Assembly (NCBI GenBank): GCA_964401995.1
Contig: CAYOAP010000006.1
Span: forward strand, 96,387 to 160,386
DNA: 64,000 nucleotides
Source of the DNA: DATCBF01 sp964401995
GTDB lineage: Bacteria > Actinomycetota > Thermoleophilia > Solirubrobacterales > 70-9
Direction: 5' to 3'
Below the pieces are notes generated by a model. It had not been told where the DNA came from. It was given only the letters and a program-made list of their open reading frames with translations, and made no database searches. Shown here piece by piece: positions 27,272 through 35,600 of this stretch (the first letter of the stretch is position 1; each line of letters begins with the position of its first letter). The position numbers and the translations under genes are program-made.

Positions 27272-27646
27272 AGGGCTCGCCACCGCATGGAATGAAAGCG
27301 GAGTGTGTTTCTAAAGGCACATGTATCGCTATCGGCTTGACGACATCATCGGGTACGCCAGGAGCAGGCGGGGCAGGGAGAACGTTGCTCTGGTCCTGAT
27401 CGCTGCGGGCAGCGTCGCCGGCATCGTCGCCACTCGGCGCGTCTGAGCGCTGACGTCAACTTGTGCGCATCACAGCGCTATGCTCGTGCTCTCAAATGGC
27501 GGCTGACCTGGGCTTCCGCCGACAGGCGGTTGCGGGCCATCTGTTCGAGGTGACGGCTCTCCTGGTCGCCGCTAGCTAGTGCGCCTCCGCCAACGCACCC
27601 AAAATCGCGGCCGGTCACGGTGCTGGCCCTACACAGGAGCAACTCA
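27272..27646. other. Intergenic stretch between two secreted-protein genes
   Basis: These 375 bp hold one possible 41-codon gene (27321-27446), listed separately. Otherwise I see no gene, repeat or clear hairpin. A ribosome binding site (AGGAG) for the next gene is at 27635-27639. Confidence 0.5.
27321..27446 (+). CDS. Possible 41-residue membrane microprotein
   Basis: An ATG frame encodes a basic, amphipathic start (MYRYRLDDIIGYARSRRGRE) followed by a single hydrophobic helix (NVALVLIAAGSVAGIVATRR) and ends with TGA. The charge pattern is like a small membrane-anchored protein. The Shine-Dalgarno-like AAAGG is only 3 nt from the ATG, closer than usual. No homologue is known to me. Confidence 0.3.
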   Translation: MYRYRLDDIIGYARSRRGRENVALVLIAAGSVAGIVATRRV

Positions 27647-28732
27647 ATGACCCGCACCCTGCCCGCTGTTTCCAGCGCCGTCCTTGTCTTCTTGGCCTGC
27701 GCGCTCCCCACAAGTGCCGTCGCTGCCGGCGCCACGCGAACCTGGGTCTCCGGAGTCGGCGAAGATTCGAATCCATGCTCGCGGACGGCGCCGTGCAAGA
27801 CCTTCGCGGGAGCGATCTCAAAGACCGCGGACGACGGCATTATCGATGCGCTCGATCCCGGTGGCTACGGGGGCATCACCATCACCCAGGGCATCACCCT
27901 CGACGGCACGGGCACCCTTGCCTCGATCTTGGTCGCTGGAACCAACGGCGTCACCGTCGACGCGCCCGGGAAAAACGTCGTCCTCAACAACATCGAAATC
28001 AACGGGGCCGGCGTGCCCTCTTGCAGCGGACTCAATGGGATCAATCTGGTCGCCGCCAAATCGCTGCGCGTCACGGGCGTGACGATCGAGAATTTCGCGC
28101 AGAATGCGATCAAGGTCGCTCCGACAACCGGCGACTCGACCGTGATCCTCCAGGACGTCGACGCCAATCAGGGCTGCGGCGCGGGCAACGGCGTCACCAT
28201 TGCGCCAGGTGGCACCTTCAGCGTCAGCGCGATGCTCGACGGTGTCACGCTGACCAATCTGCACACCGGCCTGAGCGTCGCCGACCGCGGCCACGCTTAT
28301 CTTTCGAATTCCACGGTGTTCAACAACGCCCTGGGACTCCAGACGTTGGGCAGCGGGATTATCGACGGCCTTGGCGGCAACCACATCGTGGGCAACGCGA
28401 CAAACGGCTCGCCGACGACCGAAATCTCGACTGTCGGGCCGGCGGGAGCGACGGGGGCGGCCGGAGCCCCTGGCACGCGCGGCCAGACTGGCAGCATCGG
28501 CAAGATCACCTGCAAGCTGAACAAGAAGAAGAAAGTCATCACCTGCAAGGTCTCAAAGGCACACAAAAAAGCGCGGATCACGGCGCGCCTCTCGCGGGGC
28601 GGCCAGGTCGTCGCGGCTGGGCACGGCGCCAACACGGTCCGACTGCATGCAAGGCGCCCGCTCACGCATGGGACCTATCGCCTCACCGTCGTCGCAGCCG
28701 GAAAGAGGGAGACGCGCAACGTCCACCTCTAG
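27647..28732 (+). CDS. Secreted parallel beta-helix protein with collagen-like segment
   Basis: This is a 361-residue exported protein. The ATG at 27647 follows AGGAG and begins a signal peptide (MTRTLPAVSSAVLVFLACAL) ending near VAAG. The mature N-terminus (RTWVSGVGEDSNPCSRTAPC) and the following strand-rich repeats (NVVLNNIEINGAG, VTLTNLHTGLSV, HAYLSNSTVFNNALGL) indicate a right-handed beta-helix of the PbH1 type. A short Gly-x-y run, GPAGATGAAGAPGTRGQTG, follows. A basic C-terminal beta module (KITCKLNKKKKVITCKVSK) resembles those of the proteins at 820-3547. No catalytic residues are evident. The substrate or ligand is unknown; a surface role is inferred. Confidence 0.8.
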   Translation: MTRTLPAVSSAVLVFLACALPTSAVAAGATRTWVSGVGEDSNPCSRTAPCKTFAGAISKTADDGIIDALDPGGYGGITITQGITLDGTGTLASILVAGTNGVTVDAPGKNVVLNNIEINGAGVPSCSGLNGINLVAAKSLRVTGVTIENFAQNAIKVAPTTGDSTVILQDVDANQGCGAGNGVTIAPGGTFSVSAMLDGVTLTNLHTGLSVADRGHAYLSNSTVFNNALGLQTLGSGIIDGLGGNHIVGNATNGSPTTEISTVGPAGATGAAGAPGTRGQTGSIGKITCKLNKKKKVITCKVSKAHKKARITARLSRGGQVVAAGHGANTVRLHARRPLTHGTYRLTVVAAGKRETRNVHL

Positions 28733-28790
28733 GCGCACGGCCCAGCGGGGCGCTGAGAAGCGGCGCGAAGCCGCGAGATAGGCTCTGCTA

Positions 28791-29480
28791 TTGGCTTCAG
28801 GGGCTGAAGACTTTGCGAGTTACGCCGCCGCGCGCGGCCTGACGCTCGACCTCGCCGCCCGCCTGCCACGGACTACGCCGCTGCTTGCCGAGGGTGAGCT
28901 GCGCAGCGTCGATGCGGTGATGACGGGCTGGCTCTCCACCTATGTGGAAGCGCAGCTGGCGCTGGTCAGCCGGGATGAGGTGACCGTCGATGCGCAGGGG
29001 GCGGAGATCAAGGGCGTGGCGAATTTCACCGTGGCGGTGACGCATGTGCCGAAGGCGAAGCGGTTTATCCCCTGGCTGCTCTGCCACCGCAACGAGGACG
29101 AGCACCTCTTCGGGCGCGCGGCCGATGCCCTGATCCATGGCGGTCAGCGGGTCCAGCTCGAGAGCGCCGAACTCGACCAGCGCTATCGGATCTACGCCTC
29201 GCCGGACCACGACGACAACTGGCTGCACCAGCTCTTCTCCCCCAGCTTCATCGTCTTCTTGCTCGAACGGGCGCCGCAGGGCTTTGCCTTCGAGTATGTG
29301 GAAGGGACGCTCTGCGTCAGCGTCATCGGCCGCAGCACCCTGACCGAAGACCTCGACGGCCTGCGCGATGCGACGGTGGCGCTGGTCGGGCGCATCCGCG
29401 AGCAGATCCGTGAGAGCCTCGGCCCGGCCAAAGGGCGCTCGGCCCCCGGCAATCCCGGCTTCCCCGGCGCCGCGAGCTGA
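28791..29480 (+). CDS. Hypothetical protein, DUF3137-like
   Basis: This is a 229-residue soluble protein. A central segment reading QLESAELDQRYRIYASPDHD, then LFSPSFIVFLLERA and FEYVEGTLCVSVIGRS, follows the order seen in DUF3137 proteins (a rigid RYxVYAsd motif, then helix, then strand). The remaining sequence is not distinctive. The start is a TTG at 28791 with no strong ribosome binding site, so the true start may differ. It ends 22 bp before the metallo-hydrolase gene on the same strand. Confidence 0.6.
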   Translation: MASGAEDFASYAAARGLTLDLAARLPRTTPLLAEGELRSVDAVMTGWLSTYVEAQLALVSRDEVTVDAQGAEIKGVANFTVAVTHVPKAKRFIPWLLCHRNEDEHLFGRAADALIHGGQRVQLESAELDQRYRIYASPDHDDNWLHQLFSPSFIVFLLERAPQGFAFEYVEGTLCVSVIGRSTLTEDLDGLRDATVALVGRIREQIRESLGPAKGRSAPGNPGFPGAAS

Positions 29481-29502
29481 CCGGCGCGGATATGGTCATG
29501 CC

Positions 29503-30141
29503 ATGAAGCAGCTTGCTGACGGGGTCTGGCAGCTCGACGGATTCCCCAAGAACAACGTCAACGTCTACGTGCTCGAGGACGTGCTTGTCGACGCCGGCAT
29601 GTTCTACGAAAAGGGCAGGATCGCCAAGCAGATCCGCGGCCGTGACATCTCAATCCACGCGCTGACCCACGCTCACCCCGACCACTCTGGCTCCAGCCAC
29701 GCGATCTGCGAAGAGTTCGACCTGCCGCTCTGGTGCGGCGCCGGCGATGTCGAGGCGGCCGAGCGGGGCAAGGTCGCGACCCGCTTCCTCGGCGGCTGGA
29801 TCCCGGGCCCCGCCGCCCATCCCGTCGCCAAGGGCTTGGTGGAAGGCGACACCGTCGCCGGCTTCACCGTGCTCGAGACCCCAGGCCACTCCCCCGGCCA
29901 CGTCAGCTACTGGCGCGAGTCCGACCGCACCCTGATCTGCGGCGACGTCTTCTTCGGCTACAACCCGTTCCTGCTGATCGGCGGGGTGCGCGAGCCGCCG
30001 AGCCTCTTCACCGTCGACCCCGAGCTCAACCGCCGCTCGGCCAAGCGGCTGGCGGAGCTGCAGCCGCTGCTCACCTGCTTCGGCCACGGGCCGCCGCTGC
30101 GCGACCCAAACGTGCTGACCGCCTTCGCCGCAACCCTCTAA
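29503..30141 (+). CDS. Metallo-beta-lactamase fold hydrolase
   Basis: This 212-residue cytosolic metallo-hydrolase shows all metal motifs: THAHPDHSGSSH, TPGHSPGHVSYW, ICGDVFFG and CFGHGPPL. The start MKQLADGVWQLDG at 29503 is the natural beginning of the fold; the longer frame upstream only overlaps the previous gene. The overall shape resembles quorum-quenching or glyoxalase II-like members, but the substrate cannot be read from the sequence. Its stop overlaps the convergent DsbA-like gene by 4 nt. Confidence 0.88.
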   Translation: MKQLADGVWQLDGFPKNNVNVYVLEDVLVDAGMFYEKGRIAKQIRGRDISIHALTHAHPDHSGSSHAICEEFDLPLWCGAGDVEAAERGKVATRFLGGWIPGPAAHPVAKGLVEGDTVAGFTVLETPGHSPGHVSYWRESDRTLICGDVFFGYNPFLLIGGVREPPSLFTVDPELNRRSAKRLAELQPLLTCFGHGPPLRDPNVLTAFAATL

Positions 30142-30665
30142 GAGGGGCTGGCGGAGAGCTCCTCGACCAGCGAGGAGGCGTCGTAGGCGCCGTAGTGACG
30201 GACGCCGTTGACGAAGAAGGTCGGGGTGCCGGTGGCGCCGCTCTCCGCCGCTGAGGCCTCGTCCCGCTCAATCCGCTGGCGCCAGGCGCCGGCGTCGATC
30301 TCCGCTGCCATCCGCTCGGCGTCGAGGCCGAGGTCGCGCCCGACCGCCAGCATCGTCTCGCGCGAGAGTTTGGGCTGGGCCGCGAAGAGGGCGTCGTGGT
30401 ACTCCCAGAACTTGCCCTGGGCGGCCGCGGCCTCGGCCGCCTCGGCGGCTTCCGGCGCCAGCGGGTGGCGCTCGGTGATCGGCAGGTGGCGGAAGGCGAA
30501 GTGGAGCTCGTCGCCGAGCCGCTCGCGGACCCGGCGGACGACCGACTGCGCGCCGAGGCAGAAGGGGCACTGGAAGTCGCCGAACATGACCAGCTCGAGC
30601 CGGCTCCCGCGCTCGCCGCGGACGTGGTCGATCTCATCGAGCGGAGGGGTGAGCGTGCCGTCCAT
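30138..30665 (-). CDS. DsbA-family thiol oxidoreductase
   Basis: This is a 175-residue thioredoxin-fold protein of the DsbA/FrnE group. The active-site motif is GDFQCPFCLGAQ (C33 and C36), and the cis-proline loop is GATGTPTFFVNGVRHYG. An inserted helical domain lies between them. There is no signal peptide or lipobox, so it is probably cytosolic. It starts 22 bp from the divergent Na+/H+ antiporter gene. In several actinobacteria a DsbA-like domain is fused to or sits beside an NhaA-type antiporter, so a functional link is possible. Confidence 0.85.
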   Translation of the reverse strand: MDGTLTPPLDEIDHVRGERGSRLELVMFGDFQCPFCLGAQSVVRRVRERLGDELHFAFRHLPITERHPLAPEAAEAAEAAAAQGKFWEYHDALFAAQPKLSRETMLAVGRDLGLDAERMAAEIDAGAWRQRIERDEASAAESGATGTPTFFVNGVRHYGAYDASSLVEELSASPS

Positions 30666-30686
30666 ACGGCACGATGTTATGTGCCC

Positions 30687-32222
30687 GTGAGCAACACCGA
30701 GTACGTCCTGCTTCTCCTCGTCGCCGCGGCGCTGCTGGTGCGGGTCGCGGAGATGGGCAAGATCCCCGCCCCGATCGTGCTCGTGCTCGGCGGCCTGGGG
30801 ATCGCCCTGATCCCGGGGCTGCCCACAGTCAACCTCGACCCCGACGTCGTCTTCCTGATCTTCCTGCCGCCGCTGGTCTACGCCGCCGGCTGGTCGACCT
30901 CGCCGCACGAGCTGCGGGCGCTGATGCGGCCGTTGGCGCTGCTCTCGATCGGCCTCGTCTTCATCACGGCGGCGCTGGTCGCGGTCGTCGCCCACGCCCT
31001 GGTGCCGGGCCTGGGCTGGGCCGAGGCCGCCGTCCTCGGCGCCCTCCTCGCCCCCACCGACGCCGTCGCCTCGACCTCGATCTTCCGCCGGCTGGGCGCG
31101 CCGGAGCGGGTCCGCTTGCTGGTCCAGGGCGAGTCGATGATCAACGACGCGACGGCGCTGGTCCTCTACCGGATCGCGATCGGGGTGGCGACCGGCGGCG
31201 CTTTCAGCCTCGGCGGGGCGGCGCTGGAGTTCGTCGGCGTCTCGCTCGGCGGCCTTGCCGCCGGCCTCGCCGTCGGCGCCCTCTCCGACCTGGTGATCCG
31301 CCGCCAGACCGATCCCGGCCTGGTCATCGTCCTCACCGTGCTGACCGCCTACGGCGCCTACATCGGGGCCGAGGCGATCCACGCCTCCGGCGTCCTCGCC
31401 GCCGTCGTCGCCGGGGTCTACGCCGGCTACCAGTCGCCGCGCAGCCTCGATGCCGACACCCGGCTCGGCGCGGTCGCCTTCTGGAGCGTCTCGGTCTTCG
31501 CCCTCGAGATGACGCTCTTCGTCCTGCTCGGGCTGGAGCTGCCGACGATCGTCGACACGCTCAACCAGTCGCCCACCGGCGTCAGCCAGCTGCTCTTGCC
31601 GGTGGCGGCGATCGCCGCCACTTCGATCGCCGCCCGCCTCGCCTTCGTCTTCGCGATGGGCGACGACGCCGGCGAGACCGCCGGCCAGCGCTTCGCCGTC
31701 GGCTGGAGCGGGATGCGGGGCGCGGTCTCCCTGGCGGCCGCCCTGGCGGTGCCGCTCAGCGTCGGGGCCCGGCCGCAGATCATCTTCCTCAGCTTCGCCC
31801 TGATCCTCGTCACCCTTGTCGGCCAGGGCCTCTCGCTGCCATTCATCATCCGCGCCCTGAAGCTGGAGGAACCGCGGCGCTGGAGCGACGAAGAGGCGGT
31901 GGCGCGGATGGAGGCGGCCCAGGCAGCGCTCGACCGCCTCGACGAGATCGAGGACGAGGAACGGGCGGGCGAGTCGCAGCTGAAGCGCCTGCGCGACCTC
32001 TACCGGGGACGGTTCCGGATGTGCGCGGCGATCCTCGGCGGCGAGGACCCCGAGACCGCGTCCCGCCAGCAGCGCCTCGCCGACTACGGCGAGCTGCGCC
32101 GCGAGCTGATCGGGATCGAGCGCGAGGAACTGCTCAACCTGCGCGGCAGCGACCGGCTGAGCAACACGACGATGCGCCAGATCGAGCGCGATCTCGACCT
32201 CGAGGAGGCGCGGATTCGATGA
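30687..32222 (+). CDS. CPA1-family Na+/H+ antiporter
   Basis: This is a 511-residue NhaP/NHE-like cation-proton exchanger with about 12 membrane helices. The core signatures are GALLAPTDAVASTSIF, carrying the ion-binding Asp, and GESMINDATALVLY, carrying the conserved Asn-Asp. VGWSGMRGAVSLAAALAVPL is the third family motif. A cytoplasmic helical tail of about 110 residues (EAVARMEAAQAALDRL ... EARIR) may sense pH or bind a partner. The start is GTG at 30687 (VSNTEYVLLLL), with another in-frame GTG two codons upstream. It extrudes Na+ (or K+/Li+) in exchange for protons across the plasma membrane. Confidence 0.92.
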   Translation: MSNTEYVLLLLVAAALLVRVAEMGKIPAPIVLVLGGLGIALIPGLPTVNLDPDVVFLIFLPPLVYAAGWSTSPHELRALMRPLALLSIGLVFITAALVAVVAHALVPGLGWAEAAVLGALLAPTDAVASTSIFRRLGAPERVRLLVQGESMINDATALVLYRIAIGVATGGAFSLGGAALEFVGVSLGGLAAGLAVGALSDLVIRRQTDPGLVIVLTVLTAYGAYIGAEAIHASGVLAAVVAGVYAGYQSPRSLDADTRLGAVAFWSVSVFALEMTLFVLLGLELPTIVDTLNQSPTGVSQLLLPVAAIAATSIAARLAFVFAMGDDAGETAGQRFAVGWSGMRGAVSLAAALAVPLSVGARPQIIFLSFALILVTLVGQGLSLPFIIRALKLEEPRRWSDEEAVARMEAAQAALDRLDEIEDEERAGESQLKRLRDLYRGRFRMCAAILGGEDPETASRQQRLADYGELRRELIGIEREELLNLRGSDRLSNTTMRQIERDLDLEEARIR

Positions 32223-32231
32223 ACGCCGGGC

Positions 32232-32669
32232 TCAGACGTCGACCGGCGCGCCGTTGGCGGTCAGCTTGACCTCGATGTTGCCCCTGGTCGCGTTGGAATA
32301 GGGGCAGACCTTGTGGGCGGCGGCGACCAGCTCGGCTGCCTCCTCGCCCGCGACCGACGGCAGGGTGACGTCGAGCTCGACGCCGATCACGAAGGAGCGG
32401 TCCTCGCCCGCCATCAGCATCACCTTGGAGTCGATCTCGACATCGCCGACCTCGAGCTTGCCGCGCCTGGCGACGGCGGCCATCGCGCCCTCGAAGCAGG
32501 CGGCGTAGCCGACGGCGAAGAGCTGCTCGGGGTTGGTCCCGCCGCCCTCGCCGCCCATCTCGACAGGAGTCCGCAGATCGACCTCCAGCGCCCCGTCTGA
32601 AGCGCGTCCATGGCCGGCGGCGCGGCCGCCGGTGACATGCGCCTCAGCCGTGTAGAGAACCTTGCCCAT
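32232..32669 (-). CDS. ohr: Organic hydroperoxide resistance protein, Ohr/OsmC
   Basis: This cytosolic thiol peroxidase of 145 residues reduces organic hydroperoxides. The two catalytic cysteines are C58 in VGYAACFEGAM and C122 in HKVCPYSNATRGN. The Ohr-type NPEQLFAVGYAACF block and the C-terminal NATRGNIEV are diagnostic. I chose the ATG at 32669 (MGKVLYTAEAHV) because that is the family's usual N-terminus; a longer frame overlaps the next gene's stop. Its closest upstream neighbour is the unrelated TPR-MBL gene, whose stop is 25 bp away. Confidence 0.92.
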   Translation of the reverse strand: MGKVLYTAEAHVTGGRAAGHGRASDGALEVDLRTPVEMGGEGGGTNPEQLFAVGYAACFEGAMAAVARRGKLEVGDVEIDSKVMLMAGEDRSFVIGVELDVTLPSVAGEEAAELVAAAHKVCPYSNATRGNIEVKLTANGAPVDV

Positions 32670-32694
32670 CGATTCAACCTTAATCGGTCCGGGG

Positions 32695-35600
32695 TCAGCG
32701 GCCAAATATGTCGAACCGCTCTAGCTTCTCAAGAAAGGTCGGCTCCTCCTGATGTGCCGGGTCGTGCTCGGAACAGTTGTAAAAGATGCCCTCGTTCTCC
32801 CCCTTCACACAAACCTCATAAACATCGTGAGCGACGTGGTAGCGCTCTTCCGGTGCTCGATCCGTGTCGAGGTTGCACAATGTGCATAGGACTTCAACCC
32901 GTGATGGCAGCTTCTGACCGGAGACGCTTGGATCGCCGACAGCTCCAGGCTCGCCGCCACAAGCGATGCAAAGGTGCAACCCGATGTCACCGGTCAACGC
33001 ATAAAGCATCCCAGTTTCAGCGAGTTCGATTGGCCGCATTCTTTTCCTGGCGGCGGCGCGCCTTTCCTCGCCCCGCTCTCGCTCCCTCGTCACTTTGAAT
33101 ATGTGCTCATTCAGACGACCAGCAACCTTGCCTCTCATGGTCCCCAACTCCTCGCTCAACTCTCCAATCACGAACAGCCCGGGTCTCTTCCCAGCCGCCC
33201 CTAGCGCAACGCGGGTATCGCGATACTCACGCGCCCAAGCGAGGATCCCGGTCAAATAGTTGTGATCAGGCGGAGGCAACCAGCCAGGAGGCACCCGTTC
33301 GGTCAGCTTTGCATCTCGAGATGAAACCCCTTCTACTCGTTTCTCTTTCCCGGGTAGATGAGAACGAAGCCACTGCGCGTAGGCAATCTGGCCCTGCAGG
33401 TCAGGATTGGCATCCTGCAAAAGTTTCTGAAATGCCTCCAATTCCATATAGTCGTCATCTGGAACCGTCGCGTCCGCCTCAAACATGGCCTCGATCGTCT
33501 TTGGCTTCAGTGCGTTCTCGACAGGATTCATACGTCGTAGCTCGGTAACTGGCACCGAGCCAAGATGCGCAATCAAGACATCAGAGTTAAGTGCCGGTGC
33601 CCATATTTTCTTCCAGCGCGAGTGAGATCTGTCCTCTTTGGAGGGCGGCGCCGGCGTATCGCTCGTCAGCGCAAGACTTGGACCATGCCCATCTACCGTA
33701 CGAAAACAAAGGCCATGAGAAGGGAGCTCACTTAAATCATAGTGACCATAAGGACGCTTTCGTGAGCTTTTATGCGCATTGCGTCTACTAGGCCCCCGAG
33801 CCAAATCAGACCGCATTGCAACGATCTCAAAGTCCTCTGGCCAATCCATAAATTTCCGCGAATCTAAACGCAGAACGCCCTCAGTATTCTTCATATCCTC
33901 AAAACACACGAATTCAAACTCTCCCTCGCATGGATTCTCAACATCGTGGAGCTGTTTCACTCGTTCGTATCGCTGAAAGACCGATCGACTCATGAGCACC
34001 TTGATCTGGCGGGTTCCTTCCGAAGACTGCCGATTTTCACCCTGCTCTTCCTTCCAGAGCAACTCCCGGCGAACGTGCAAGAGAGACAACAAGGGATCAA
34101 GCGCACCGATGTGATCGACATGATCGTGAGTTAAGACCACCATGTCGACATCACTAAGCGCATAGCCAGATCGATATAGATTCTCCACAAAATCAACACC
34201 TGGATCGACAACCACCCCATAAGGGGGGGCGGTGCTATTACGGCCGTGCAGACGCACGAGGTATCCTCCGCCGAGAGCGCGAAAGGCCGATGGACGAGGA
34301 AGCAGCGGAAACGGCGAGCTGTACCGTCTCATGCAGATAAACTCAATAGACGGCCCAGCATCGTGTCCAGGCAGGGGTCGCTCGTCACGTTTTTTCGTGA
34401 GAAATTTGTGAATCTGAGACTTGCGAACATTGATGCTATCGGTGCTCATAAAGAGACTGAGCAGAAGATCCCGAGCCAGAAGGCTGTCAGTTTTAATGCC
34501 GCGGTCCTCCTTCACACCGGGCCTATCAAATTCCTCAATCCGGGCTTTTAGCATCATGTACTCGGCAACCCGCGCGAGTCGCTCATAATCATCTCCACCC
34601 CGGGGCCAATGCTCGGATATAGGCATTAATGTCGGCAGTCTCAGATTATCCTTGTACTCGTCGCCCAATTCACCGCCGAACCAACCATCAAAGCGAAATC
34701 GAGCCTTTAGCAAGTCCGCACCGACCAGGGTGCTGTGGGGGTCGCACTCACAAGCCTTGACAAGGCAAGCAAATCCCAATGTGCGTCGAATACGGGCGCG
34801 TGCCGCCCGTTCCTCGCCTCGCTTATCCTGAGGTTTGTCGACAGAAGCCTTGTCGAACGTCCCAACGTTCAACACGAACAACAAATGCCCTAAGCGCAAC
34901 AAAATCTCGGCGGCGAGAGCCCCCACGCGCCCGACGGTGTTAATGCGATCGAGCTGATCAACAACCGGACGAAGCTTGTCAGAGATATCTGACTTGCGCA
35001 GTTCGGGCTCGAATTTAACACCGTCCAACCATAGAATCGCCTCTTCAATGGCGTCCGCATTAATTTCCGTCTCCGTCTCGCTCGCCAGGAGTTCGAGAAA
35101 TGCGTGCCAAGCCCTCAAGTGCCACCCAAGAGCCTCCTTGTGGCGACCCATCTCATAACAAGCCTTGCCGTGGCTGATCTTAAGCTCAACATACCAACGC
35201 GAATTGGATAGAACTTCATCGACTGTCTCATCTTTACGGAGATCCGCAAGGCGGTGCGTCGCAGCTTCGAAATGCTCTAGTGCCGGCTTATAGGCATGCG
35301 CAGACCGATACAGCTCGCCAATATGATGGTGCGCCTCGGCATTAAGGCCAGCAAGGAACTCTAATGCTCCGTCCGTGTGAATTGGGGCGGCCCGCACCCG
35401 TCGTTCTGTATCCCTGATCAACTGCTGAAGCTTATGGTAATCGTTATAGGCCTGCTCCGACTCACCTTTGAGCGAACGCGCGTAAGCGCGACGATGCAAA
35501 GCCAACAGACTGACCTGCTCCGCTATCCACATGCACCGCACTGGCACGACGTTCTCCCAGGCCTTGGAGACGTCACTGAAAACCCTTATCCGCTCCTCTG

